DNA from: Microbacterium salitolerans
Lineage (GTDB): Bacteria > Actinomycetota > Actinomycetes > Actinomycetales > Microbacteriaceae
Assembly: GCF_019720895.1 (NCBI RefSeq)
Contig: NZ_JAHKSH010000003.1
Span: forward strand, 124,001-188,000
DNA: 64,000 bases
Reading direction: 5' to 3'
Below, piece by piece: positions 15,108 to 24,962 of the stretch (position 1 is the first letter of the stretch; each line of letters begins with the position of its first letter). Made by a program: the position numbers and the translations under genes. Under the pieces are notes generated by a model. The model was given only the letters and a program-made list of their open reading frames with translations, had not been told where the DNA came from and did not search any database.

Positions 15108-16304
15108 ATGGCTGGCGTGGACGAGCTGGAGCAGATTCGGCGTCGACGGCAGCGGGTGGGTCACGCGGGCGCGACGTTGCTGGTCGTTCTCGCCGGGATG
15201 ATTCCGGATCACCCCACGGACCCCGTGGTGTGGTCGACGGGGCAGTTCGTCCTGAATCTGCTTGCCGCGGCGATCCTGCTGGCTCGCGTCCGACTGCCGT
15301 TCGTGGTGCTGCCGATCTTGACGGTGCTTGCCTGGGTCAGTGTGCCTCTGGGCCTCTTCAACCCGGGATTGGTCACCGCAGTGGCGATCGCGAGCTACGC
15401 CGTGACTCTCCGTGTCGATCGACGTCGTTCCCTGATCGGCACCGCCGTCCTCGCAGCGATCATGTTGGGAGCCGGCCTGGTTGCTGAGGCTGGGGTTCCG
15501 CAATCGGTGCTGGCCGTGCTCCTCGCTGGTGCTGTCGGCGACGCGATCCGGACCCAGCGTGAGCACATGGCCGCTATTACCGATCGGGCGGTGCGTGCTG
15601 AGAACACTCGGGAGGCGGTGGCTCGGCAGCGGGTCGCGGAGGATCGTCTTGCGATCGCGCGAGATCTTCACGACGTGGTTGCTCACCAGATCGCGGTGAT
15701 CAATCTGCACGCTGGGGTGGCCTCGTCGGCCTTGCGGGACCGCCCCGATGACGCCGAGCGGTCGCTTGTGACCATTCGCGATGCGTCCCGATCCGTCCTG
15801 GCCGAGATCGGTGACCTGCTGACCACGCTGCGAGATCCTGCCTCGCCTGACGTCGGTCCGCCCGGTCTCACGCAGCTCGACGACATGGTTCGTGAGTTCA
15901 GCACTCATGGCCTGCAGACCGAGGTGACCCGGCAGGGTGAGCCCTACGACCTGCCCGGGAAGGTCGACGTCGCGGCGATGCGGATTCTTCAGGAGGCGTT
16001 GACCAATGCTCATAAGCACGGCACCGGCCGCCGGGCGAGCATTGTCATCGAGTACCTGCCACGATCGCTGCGCGTCACTGTCGCCAACCCCGTGCCGGAA
16101 CCGGTCGCCGACGCGGTCGCCACGCGGGGGCCAGGTACGGGACACGGTCTCATCGGCATGGCTGAGCGCGTCGAGTCCGTCCGCGGGACGCTCGAGCACG
16201 GCCTTCGCGAGGACGGAACGTGGATGCTCACCACACGACTGCCGACCTCGACCGAGGACAGCACCCCACCGATCGAGACACCACGACGGAAGGCCCACGA
16301 ATGA
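15108..16304 (+). CDS. NarL-type two-component sensor histidine kinase
   Basis: The 398-residue protein begins with about four to five membrane segments (residues 20-150) and no large external domain. A coiled region and a HisKA_3 domain follow with the phospho-acceptor H188 in RDLHDVVAHQ. The ATPase part has an N box (LQEALTNAHKHG) and a glycine box (GTGHGLIGM). The ATG at 15108 has GAAGG upstream; ATG at 15090 is also possible. It overlaps the response regulator by ATGA. Kinases of this build, with a buried sensor, often respond to membrane-active compounds, and a pump gene follows. Confidence 0.86.
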   Translation: MAGVDELEQIRRRRQRVGHAGATLLVVLAGMIPDHPTDPVVWSTGQFVLNLLAAAILLARVRLPFVVLPILTVLAWVSVPLGLFNPGLVTAVAIASYAVTLRVDRRRSLIGTAVLAAIMLGAGLVAEAGVPQSVLAVLLAGAVGDAIRTQREHMAAITDRAVRAENTREAVARQRVAEDRLAIARDLHDVVAHQIAVINLHAGVASSALRDRPDDAERSLVTIRDASRSVLAEIGDLLTTLRDPASPDVGPPGLTQLDDMVREFSTHGLQTEVTRQGEPYDLPGKVDVAAMRILQEALTNAHKHGTGRRASIVIEYLPRSLRVTVANPVPEPVADAVATRGPGTGHGLIGMAERVESVRGTLEHGLREDGTWMLTTRLPTSTEDSTPPIETPRRKAHE

Positions 16305-16965
16305 CCAATGTGCTCGTCGTCGATGACCAGACGCTGATCCGCACGGCGATCATCGACCTCATCGCTCACGGCGACGGGCTGGACGTGGTCGGCGAGGCGG
16401 CAGATGGTGCCCGAGCGGTCGAGCTTGCTCGCCGGCTGAGGCCGAGCGTCGTACTGATGGACATCCGCATGCCCGTCATGGACGGCATCGAAGCGACGCG
16501 GGAGATCTGCACGGATCCGGACCTTCAGGGCGTGAGGGTGTTGATCCTGACCACCTTCGAGGAGGATCAGTACATCGTCGGTGCACTGCGTGCCGGGGCG
16601 AGCGGGTTCATCGGCAAGGGAGCCGAGCCGGAACACATCGTCGGTGCGGTCCGCGCGGTAGACCGGGGGATGCCTTGCTCTCACCCGCGGCGACGCGCAG
16701 TCTCATCAACCGGTACGTGAGTCCGGCGCCCCCCGGGAGGCGCATTCCCCCGGCACTGGAGCATCTGACCGAGCGTGAAGTCGAGGTCTTGACGTTGGTC
16801 GGCACAGGCCTGTCCAACGACGAGATCGCCACCGACCTGGTCATCTCTCCTCATACCGCGAAGACCCACGTCAACCGTGTGATGACCAAGCTGCATGCAC
16901 ATGACCGTGCTCAGCTCGTGATCGCTGCTTACGAGAACGGTCTCGTGCGTCCGCAGGACCATTGA
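16301..16965 (+). pseudogene. NarL/LuxR-type response regulator, broken by a one-base frameshift
   Basis: The receiver domain (residues 1-120) is intact with D8/D9, phospho-acceptor D54 (LMDIRMP), T87 and K106. The LuxR-type helix-turn-helix (LTEREVEVLTLVGTGLSNDEIA) lies in another frame from about 16671. The break is at a run of five G (16665-16669). One additional G would give VDRGDALLSPAATRSLI, the usual linker in this family. As read, translation stops at 16720 with no DNA-binding domain. It is a true loss of function, a phase-variable run, or a sequencing error; both halves are well conserved, which favours a recent or artefactual event. Confidence 0.85.
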
Positions 16966-16997
16966 CCGCGTTGCTGTCGGTCGCCGTCGAACCCTGA

Positions 16998-18770
<1,773 letters not shown>

Positions 18771-18826
18771 TCGGCACTTCTCACAGAGGACCCGCAGAGG
18801 CCAATGGGCGTGCCGGGCTCGGACCA

Positions 18827-18844
18827 GTACCGCAATCGTCAGAT
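18827..18844. promoter_or_regulatory. Imperfect copy of the dyad upstream of the FAD monooxygenase
   Basis: GTACCGCAATCGTCAGAT keeps the left arm GTACCGC exactly, but the right arm carries changes. It ends seven bases before the monooxygenase ATG. Weak alone, it gains support from the two better sites in the same block. Confidence 0.35.
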
Positions 18845-18850
18845 ACCAAT

Positions 18851-20083
18851 ATGGAGATCAATACCGTGGGAGACAGCACCGTACGCAAGGCCCTGGTCGT
18901 CGGGCTCGGAATCGCAGGCATGGCCACCGCGAAGCGCCTGACCGAGGTCGGGTGGGACGTCACCGTGATCGAACGTTCCGCCGAGCGTCGCACAGGCGGA
19001 TACTTCATCGCACTCTTCGGCACAGGCAAGGCATCCGCCGAACGAACCGGCATCCTTGACAGAGTCCCGACCCGCACCGGCCCCGAGGCCAAGACCTGGC
19101 AGGTCGCGCGCAACGGTCGGCGAACCCCAGGTATGGGGTTCGCCAACATCCCGGACGCCCCACGGGTGCTCCTGCGCGGCGACATCGAGGAGGCCCTGTA
19201 CGCAGTGCTCCCGGAGACCGTCGAGGTCCGGTACGGAACCGTTCCGGCCACGATTACCCAGGACCCTGACGGTGTGGATGTCACTCTGCGCTCCACCACC
19301 GACGGCACGGAGGCACAAGAGCGATTTGACCTCGTCATCGGGGCCGACGGGGTCCGGTCCAGCGTGCGACGCCTGGTCTTCGGTCCGGACGCGAACTTCG
19401 TCGACCAGACCGGGTTCATGATCGCCGCAACCCTGCTCGACCGGCCCGTCACCGGCTATGAAACAAACGAGGGCGCGGTCCTCGCGGAGCCCGGCCGCTC
19501 CGCGTGGGTATTCCCGTTCGACAACCGTCCTCCGAGTATTCTCTTCACATACCGCACCGACGACATCGATGCCGAGTTCACTCGTCCGGCGATCGACTCG
19601 ATTCGCGCGGCCTACCGTCCTGAGGCCCCTGGCCCGCTGCTGAACGAGCTCTTCGACAGGTTCGAAGCCGCCGAGGACTTTCTGTTCGACTCGGCCCAGC
19701 AGGTGCGAATGCGCCAGTGGCACCACGGCCGCGTCGCCCTCATCGGCGACTCCGCATGGTGCATGACGCTCTACTCCGGCCTCGGCGCCTCCTCTGGCAT
19801 CGCCGGGGGCGAGCTGCTCGGCACGATGCTCGAGCGACACGACCACGACATCCCAGCTGCCCTGGCCGCCTGGAACGAACGCCTGCACCCGTATGTGGAC
19901 TACCAGCATCGACACATCGCGAACAATCGGCAGATCTTCGTTCCCGCGGACAGGCGCGAGCATCTGCGCCGTTCCTCGATGATGCGGCTCAGCCGGTCCC
20001 GGCTGCTGCAGCCGGTCCTGGGCCGCCTTCAGGCGGGCAGCGAAGACTTCCGTATGAAAGCCATGGACATCGCCGCACCGTAG
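18851..20083 (+). CDS. FAD-dependent monooxygenase (PHBH-fold, TetX-like group)
   Basis: The 410-residue protein has the FAD dinucleotide motif VGLGIAGMATAKRL near residues 17-30, the DLVIGADGVRSSVRR segment near 158-172, and the GD motif (VALIGDSAWCMT) near residues 295-306. These mark class A flavoprotein hydroxylases acting on aromatic or polyketide compounds. The start is uncertain: ATG 18851 has no ribosome site, whereas GTG 18866 has GGAG nine bases upstream. Together with the pump it could inactivate and expel a toxic aromatic, perhaps an aglycone. Resistance to a given antibiotic cannot be claimed from sequence alone. Confidence 0.83.
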   Translation: MEINTVGDSTVRKALVVGLGIAGMATAKRLTEVGWDVTVIERSAERRTGGYFIALFGTGKASAERTGILDRVPTRTGPEAKTWQVARNGRRTPGMGFANIPDAPRVLLRGDIEEALYAVLPETVEVRYGTVPATITQDPDGVDVTLRSTTDGTEAQERFDLVIGADGVRSSVRRLVFGPDANFVDQTGFMIAATLLDRPVTGYETNEGAVLAEPGRSAWVFPFDNRPPSILFTYRTDDIDAEFTRPAIDSIRAAYRPEAPGPLLNELFDRFEAAEDFLFDSAQQVRMRQWHHGRVALIGDSAWCMTLYSGLGASSGIAGGELLGTMLERHDHDIPAALAAWNERLHPYVDYQHRHIANNRQIFVPADRREHLRRSSMMRLSRSRLLQPVLGRLQAGSEDFRMKAMDIAAP

Positions 20084-20130
20084 GAATCGGACCGCTCCGT
20101 ACGTCCGCGCTCGCCAGGGCTTCCGGTGCG

Positions 20131-20179
20131 CGTGGGCTGGTTTCGGGCAATGCGGATCGTTGCCCGAAACCCGCCCACG
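20131..20179. terminator. Long bidirectional hairpin between convergent genes
   Basis: The arms pair over 20 positions with a single mismatch: CGTGGGC-x-GGTTTCGGGCAA against TTGCCCGAAACC-x-GCCCACG, around a nine-base loop. It lies between the monooxygenase stop and the reverse-strand isomerase stop, so it can end transcription from both sides. It also marks the right edge of the two-component/efflux block. Confidence 0.85.
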
Positions 20180-20208
20180 GCCCACGCCAAGGGGCCGCGC
20201 GACGATGA

Positions 20209-21243
20209 TCACACCGAGGAGCTCTTGCCCGGGAGGCTGTGAACGCCTGAGGCCGGAGTCCTGCCACCGAGCGCCCGGCGCGCGAGGGCGAGGTGGGCCG
20301 TCGTCATCTCCGCCGGGGACTCGTCGAGCCAGGCGTGACCGCCCCACTCGCTGCAGAGCGTCCCGTCGAACGCCGTGCCGCGTAAGAGGCTCGCGACGTC
20401 GCGGATCGGCGCGCTGACGCGGCCGTCGGCGTCGTCGAGATCCCAGAACTTCAGGTGGAATGCGCCGACGAGCGGCAGCACGTCTCGCAGCTCGTCGGCC
20501 GACGAACGCCCGAAGCGCACGATCATGTCCATCGCCAGCGCCTGGGCGGATCCGGGGATCGCGCCGCCGCGCAGTGCCTCCCTGACGACACTCGGGGTCG
20601 CTGGATCCCGCCAGTCGTCGGCGAGGCGGCGCACGAGCGCCTCGTCGACGCCGGCCGCGGCCAGGGCTCGCACATAGCTCGTGGGGAGCGCCGGCATGAG
20701 CATGCTGATGTCGATGAGCAGACGGAGGTGCGGATCATTGAGGCGCGCGATCTCGCTGTACGCGGCGGCCTGCGCGGGCGCGCTGGGCGTCTGCGACCCC
20801 TGTGCCTCCTCGAACAGGATGAGGTCGAGGTCGTGCAGCACAGGCAGCAGTCGCGCGAGGAGGGCGGGGCCCGCCTGCCCGATCGGCAGGCGTACGCCTT
20901 CTGCGCCCAGGCGGCTGCTCGCGCGCAGCTGCGGGAGGAGGAACGCGAACCGCTCGTCCTCGTCGCGCGGCCGCCCGCTCTCGGTCCACTCGTCGATGCT
21001 CGCGCCGACGATGCTCACGCTGCCGCCCGCGTCCGCGAGCCGCTCGCGCAGGGCGTCGACCTCGTCGTCCGCTGGGACGGGGAAGCCTCGCCACACCTGA
21101 CCTGCCTCCACCTCGATGCGGTCGGCGACGCCGTCGGCCGCGATCGACGCGGCGATGTCGATCGCTCCGCGCTCGGCCCGCACGACCTGCGGTGTCCAGT
21201 TGAAGGCGCTCGCCGTGAGCTGCCACGCGGTGTCGTCGCTCAT
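20209..21243 (-). CDS. CarB-like TIM-barrel sugar isomerase/epimerase (divergent alpha paralogue)
   Basis: The 344-residue protein follows the alpha-subunit plan with the probable metal ligands in LFEEAQG (Glu), LLIDISM (Asp), GAFHLKFWDL (His) and LCSEWGGHAW (Glu). The N-terminal half is unlike the other copies, and the HVHAK motif has become FHLKF, so this is the most divergent alpha. The ATG overlaps the upstream beta-like gene by four bases, so the two should form a complex. The operon is headed by a ROK regulator on the same strand. It may act on a different glycoside or on a later keto-sugar intermediate. Confidence 0.75.
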   Translation of the reverse strand: MSDDTAWQLTASAFNWTPQVVRAERGAIDIAASIAADGVADRIEVEAGQVWRGFPVPADDEVDALRERLADAGGSVSIVGASIDEWTESGRPRDEDERFAFLLPQLRASSRLGAEGVRLPIGQAGPALLARLLPVLHDLDLILFEEAQGSQTPSAPAQAAAYSEIARLNDPHLRLLIDISMLMPALPTSYVRALAAAGVDEALVRRLADDWRDPATPSVVREALRGGAIPGSAQALAMDMIVRFGRSSADELRDVLPLVGAFHLKFWDLDDADGRVSAPIRDVASLLRGTAFDGTLCSEWGGHAWLDESPAEMTTAHLALARRALGGRTPASGVHSLPGKSSSV

Positions 21244-21635
21244 CGCACGTCCTCTCCCGCGAACGCGAGCTCGCGTCGGGCGTCGAGGGTCGCGATCTCC
21301 CGGTGGGGGATCTCGAGGGGAGAGCCGCCCATCGGCAGGTACGGGATGGCGAGCCGGAACGCGACCGCGACCTCGTGCGGGCCCTCGCCGAGGGGGACGT
21401 CCGCGACCACGACGAGCCGGTCCTGGAGGTGCCACCAGCCGCTCTCGTCGGTCGTGTCCGAGATCGTCCGGTCACCGAGACGGATCTGCGTCGCGCGCGC
21501 CGTGCCGTCGACCTCGACGACGAGGGCGGAGAAGCTCGACAGGGGAAGCGAGCGGATCCACGGCAGACTCAGCCGCAGAGCGAAGGTGTCGGCCGTGGTC
21601 GTCAGCGCGTCGTCGCGCAGCGCCGAGAGGGGCAT
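21240..21635 (-). CDS. CarC-like beta subunit (DUF6379), divergent
   Basis: The 131-residue protein retains LPWIRSLPLSS (about residues 24-34; IPWYRSLWLS in the other copies) and the strand FRLAIPYLPMG. It pairs by ATGA overlap with the alpha-like gene. It starts three bases after the ROK gene stop, so regulator, beta and alpha are one transcript. Similarity to the other beta copies is moderate, and the assignment leans on the pairing and the IPW-type motif. Confidence 0.7.
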   Translation of the reverse strand: MPLSALRDDALTTTADTFALRLSLPWIRSLPLSSFSALVVEVDGTARATQIRLGDRTISDTTDESGWWHLQDRLVVVADVPLGEGPHEVAVAFRLAIPYLPMGGSPLEIPHREIATLDARRELAFAGEDVR

Positions 21636-21638
21636 TCC

Positions 21639-22895
21639 TCATCCCTCCGGGAAGATCGCCTCGATGGTGGGGCGGCCGTCCGCGAACCAGCGGGCGAACG
21701 ACGCGTCGAACAGCCGCTCGCGCAGGAGCTCCGCGCCGCCGCGGATCGGCTCGCGCACGTCATTGAGCGACTGCTCGATCCGCAGGTCGCGCGTCGCGAG
21801 GGGGAGGGACCTCTCGTAGACGCGCTGGCGCACCTCGGCGAGATACGTCTCGCCCGCCACGCCGGCGACGGCGCCGCCGATGACGATGACCGACGGGTTG
21901 AACATGTTGACGAGCGTCGCGATCGCGTCTCCGACGACGCGGGCCGACGTCTGCGACAGCTTCCAGGCGAGGCCGTCGCCTCGCTCGGCCGCGAGGGAGA
22001 TCTGCTCGGGCGTGAGGGGATCGACCTCCGCCAGAGAGGTCTCCTCGCCGGCCGCGATCGCCGCGTTCACATCGCGCACGAGAGCCCATCCGCTCGCGAC
22101 GGCCTCGAGGCAGCCGACCTTGCCGCATCGGCAGCGCGTCTCGGCCCCGAGCACCGGCACGTGGCCGATGTCGCCGGCCGCGCCGTTCGCCCCGCGGTGC
22201 ACGCGCCCGCCCGAGAGCAGGCCCGCGCCGATGCCGGAGCCGACCTTGCAGTAGATGAGGTCGCCGTCGACCGCGTGCCGCCGGGCGCGCTCGCCATAGG
22301 TGAGCAGGTTGACGTCGTTGTCGACCCAGGTCGGTGCACCGAGGTGCGCGTGGATCCGCCCGCGCACATCGACGTTGTTCCATCCCGGCATGATCGGCGG
22401 CGCCACGGGACGTCCCGACGCGAAGTCGACCGGTCCGGGAAGTCCGACGCCGACGCCCCAGATGGGCGCGCCGGGATGCTCGGCGAGCAGCTCGTCGACC
22501 ATCGCGAGGGCGACGCCGATGGTCTCGTCGGGCCCGCGCGAGATATCCCAGTCGCGGTGGGCCTGGGCAGTGACGTCGCCGTCGAGCTCCGTGAGGCCGA
22601 CGTGAATGTGCAGCGCACCGATCGCGCAGATCACGAGGCGGCCTCGCTCCGCCTGGAAGCGGAGGGTGCGCGGTGCCCGCCCGCCCGAGCTGGGGCCGAA
22701 GTCGCTGTCGACGAGGTAGCCCAGCGCCGTCGCCCGCTCGATGCGCTGCGTCACGACGCCGCGCCCGAGACCCGTCGCGTCGCCGATCTCGGGCCTGGTG
22801 GTGGCCTCGCCCGTGCGCACGAGGTTGACGATGCGCAGGAGGCTCGTGACCTCGTCGGTCTGCGCGCTGAAGCGGAGGGTCGAGTCGGTGGCCAT
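21639..22895 (-). CDS. ROK-family transcriptional repressor
   Basis: The protein has 418 residues: an N-terminal winged helix (about 10-75, LLRIVNLVRTGEATTRPEIGDATGLGRGVVTQRI) and a ROK sugar-kinase-like domain (about 90-400). It carries GVGLPGPVDF, the GSGIGAGLLSGGRVHRGANGAAGDIGHVPV block and the zinc-binding CRCGKVGCLEA motif. ROK repressors sense sugars or sugar phosphates. The ATG at 22895 is chosen because the earlier frame is low-complexity and lacks a ribosome site. It is divergent from a Gfo/Idh gene, and GACATAT elements in the gap are likely operators. Confidence 0.88.
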   Translation of the reverse strand: MATDSTLRFSAQTDEVTSLLRIVNLVRTGEATTRPEIGDATGLGRGVVTQRIERATALGYLVDSDFGPSSGGRAPRTLRFQAERGRLVICAIGALHIHVGLTELDGDVTAQAHRDWDISRGPDETIGVALAMVDELLAEHPGAPIWGVGVGLPGPVDFASGRPVAPPIMPGWNNVDVRGRIHAHLGAPTWVDNDVNLLTYGERARRHAVDGDLIYCKVGSGIGAGLLSGGRVHRGANGAAGDIGHVPVLGAETRCRCGKVGCLEAVASGWALVRDVNAAIAAGEETSLAEVDPLTPEQISLAAERGDGLAWKLSQTSARVVGDAIATLVNMFNPSVIVIGGAVAGVAGETYLAEVRQRVYERSLPLATRDLRIEQSLNDVREPIRGGAELLRERLFDASFARWFADGRPTIEAIFPEG

Positions 22896-22904
22896 GCCTG
22901 ATTC

Positions 22905-22917
22905 TGACATATCTGAC
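22905..22917. promoter_or_regulatory. Candidate ROK operator, TGACATATCTGAC
   Basis: The site lies ten bases upstream of the ROK start and shares GACATAT with the palindromic site 70 bases further on (in inverse orientation). Autoregulation of the repressor is likely. Confidence 0.4.
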
Positions 22918-22982
22918 GACGGAATCGACGGAAGCGCGGGCAGGGCTCGCGCGGGATCAGAGGCGTGCATGAGCGGGATCAT

Positions 22983-22996
22983 CGATACATATGTCG
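22983..22996. promoter_or_regulatory. Candidate ROK operator, CGATACATATGTCG
   Basis: The core ACATATGT is a perfect eight-base palindrome with near-symmetrical flanks. It lies 52 bases upstream of the Gfo/Idh start, in the divergent promoter region, in an AT-rich patch that stands out from the GC-rich surroundings. Confidence 0.45.
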
Positions 22997-23047
22997 AAAA
23001 ACAGCGTTGGCGACGCAGAATGGAGCGAAAGCGAAGGGGGCGACGCC

Positions 23048-24082
23048 ATGACGTACGGAGTGGGGATCCTCGGGGCCGGCCCGGGAGCCGCGGCGCTGCA
23101 TGTGCCGACGCTGGCGCGCCTCGATGACAGGTTCTCGGTCGTCCACGTCGCGGACGCTTCGGGCGCGCGGGCGCCGGCCCTGGCGGCGCAGGTCGGCGCC
23201 CGCACCTCGATCGGCGCCGACGAACTGCTCGGCGACGAGGCGGTCGACGTCGTCGTCGTGTGCGCCCCTCCCGCCGCGCATTCGGAGCTCGTGCGCGCCG
23301 CGATCCGCGCCGGCAAGCACGTGCTCTGTGAGAAGCCCCTCGCCGTCGATGCCGTCGACGTGCGCGCGATCGTCGACGAGGCGCGGCAGGCGGGCCTCGC
23401 CCTCGTCGTCGGCACGAACCATCTGCACGACGCCGCCTGGCACCGGGCGCTCCGAGCGATGCTCGTCGAGGACGGCCCCGTGACGGGCATCGGCCTCACC
23501 CTCTCGCTCCCGCCCAACGACCGGTACCACGCGCTGGTGAGCGAGCCGGATCCGAGGCCTCCGCGCCGGGGAGGGCCGGACCTCGAGGATCCGCAGGTCG
23601 CGGCGGAGATCGTCCGCCAGCTGGTGACGGGGCTCGTCATGCACGACCTGCCGGCCGTGCGCGATCTTGCCCCTGATTTCGAGGGCGTGGACGACGCACG
23701 GGTGCTCGCGCCGATCGGCTGCGTGCTCGGCTTCCGCGCGTCGGGGATCCCCGTGCGCGTGACGGCCGCGATGCTCCCCGGTGGCGCGGACGCGCTCTGG
23801 CGTATGACGATCAACATGCCCCGTGACCGCCTGACGATCGACCACCCGCCCGCGTTCGCGCATGCCGGGAGCGCCGTGCCCTCCGTGGCGCGGTCGGAGG
23901 GGCGCGTCACGACCTTCGCGCGAGGCGCCGAAGACGGCTACGTCGGCGAGTGGCGCGCGTTCGCCGCGATCCTCGACGGGTGGGAGGAGCCGCAGTACGA
24001 CGAGATGGCGGCCGACGCCCTCTACGCGATCGCGCTCGCCGAGGCGGCCGCGGGCGTGGTGCGAAGGGGAGGTGTCGCGTGA
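23048..24082 (+). CDS. Gfo/Idh/MocA-family oxidoreductase
   Basis: The 344-residue protein begins with a Rossmann NAD(P) motif (GVGILGAGPGAAALH). CEKPLA at about residues 95-100 contains the conserved lysine. A C-terminal Gfo/Idh-type domain follows. Members oxidise or reduce sugar hydroxyls, including C3; the gut enzyme DgpA that starts C-glycoside breakdown belongs to this family. The ATG has AAGGGGG upstream. It may oxidise another sugar substrate or recycle a keto sugar. It overlaps the next gene by GTGA and is probably controlled by the divergent ROK repressor. Confidence 0.83.
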   Translation: MTYGVGILGAGPGAAALHVPTLARLDDRFSVVHVADASGARAPALAAQVGARTSIGADELLGDEAVDVVVVCAPPAAHSELVRAAIRAGKHVLCEKPLAVDAVDVRAIVDEARQAGLALVVGTNHLHDAAWHRALRAMLVEDGPVTGIGLTLSLPPNDRYHALVSEPDPRPPRRGGPDLEDPQVAAEIVRQLVTGLVMHDLPAVRDLAPDFEGVDDARVLAPIGCVLGFRASGIPVRVTAAMLPGGADALWRMTINMPRDRLTIDHPPAFAHAGSAVPSVARSEGRVTTFARGAEDGYVGEWRAFAAILDGWEEPQYDEMAADALYAIALAEAAAGVVRRGGVA

Positions 24083-24837
24083 GCCCTACGGGTGTCACGG
24101 CGGAGACCCGTGCTCATCGCGTCGCGATCGCCGAGCTACCCGTGAGTGCGCATCGGGCCGCTGCGCCGGACGGCGCCGTGGCGATGATCGACGGGCGGGG
24201 CGAGTGGTGGATCCGCGCCGCCCACGCGCGCGACGGGGGTGCCGCCGCGCTCGTCGTGAGCGAGCCGGCCACGGCGCCGGCGCAGGAGATCTGGGCCCTC
24301 GCAGACGCGACGACGATCCCCGTCGTGGTGCAGCGGTCGCGGCTGCGCCCGTCATCGATCGACGCGCTTCGCGCTCGGCTCGACGGCGCCCCGACTGCGC
24401 TCGTCGCCGAGGCGATCGCGACTGCGCGCGACGCCGATGTCGTCCTGCGCGACGCGGCGGGCTGGATGCGCGAGCTCGGGGGAGGACCCGTCGGATTCGT
24501 CGCGATCGCTCGCGGGGGGAGCGCACTCAGCGCCGCCGGGACCGCGGGTGCGTCGACGGCGTCGATCCTGCTCACCGAGTCCGGCTCACGGGCGCCACTC
24601 CTCGACATCGTCGGCATCGCGCCCCTGCGCTCCGAGGTGCGGCTCGACGAGGCGACGGGTGCCCCGCGCCTCGCAGTCGCGGGCGCCGACGGAACGTGGA
24701 TCGCACCGGTGGCCCTCGAGTCGGTCGATCGGGAGGCCCTTCGCGCGGCGATCGACGCCGTCGGGGCGCAGCCCAGGCGGAACGACCTGCGCGCGCTCGC
24801 CGAGGATGCCGACGCGATCGCTCCTCTTTTGTTGTAA
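24079..24837 (+). CDS. Unrecognised protein coupled to the Gfo/Idh gene
   Basis: I do not recognise this 252-residue protein. It starts with GTG overlapping the previous stop. It is rich in Ala and Arg, has no membrane segment or signal peptide, and reads as alternating strands and helices. The first half resembles the nucleotide-binding half of a Gfo/Idh protein in rhythm (LVVSEPATAPAQEIWALADATTIPVVVQ) but lacks the glycine motif, so it could be a degenerate partner subunit. Overlap with the oxidoreductase argues for a joint role. Confidence 0.6.
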   Translation: MSPTGVTAETRAHRVAIAELPVSAHRAAAPDGAVAMIDGRGEWWIRAAHARDGGAAALVVSEPATAPAQEIWALADATTIPVVVQRSRLRPSSIDALRARLDGAPTALVAEAIATARDADVVLRDAAGWMRELGGGPVGFVAIARGGSALSAAGTAGASTASILLTESGSRAPLLDIVGIAPLRSEVRLDEATGAPRLAVAGADGTWIAPVALESVDREALRAAIDAVGAQPRRNDLRALAEDADAIAPLLL

Positions 24838-24860
24838 TAAGACAGAAGAAGGCGTAGAAT
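24826..24860 (+). promoter_or_regulatory. Promoter with overlapping operator before the MFS gene
   Basis: TTGTAA (24832-24837) and TAGAAT (24855-24860) are 17 bases apart, a good sigma-70-type match. An inverted repeat CTTTTGT-N9-ACAGAAG (24826-24848) covers the -35 box and is a likely repressor site. Transcription would begin near 24867, almost on an ATG at 24866 that opens a frame of about 70 codons not in frame with the MFS gene. Confidence 0.55.
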
Positions 24861-24962
24861 CGACCATGACGTCGGGGCCCTCGGGCCCGTCGCCCGCCGC
24901 GCAGTCGGGGTGGGCGCACACACCGTCGCGTCGATGGCCCGGTCGCACGGGCGAGATTCGCC

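Noticed and set aside
18851-20083. Calling the flavin enzyme a tetracycline destructase (TetX)
   Set aside because: Shares only general class A hydroxylase motifs; no substrate-specific residue can be verified without alignment.
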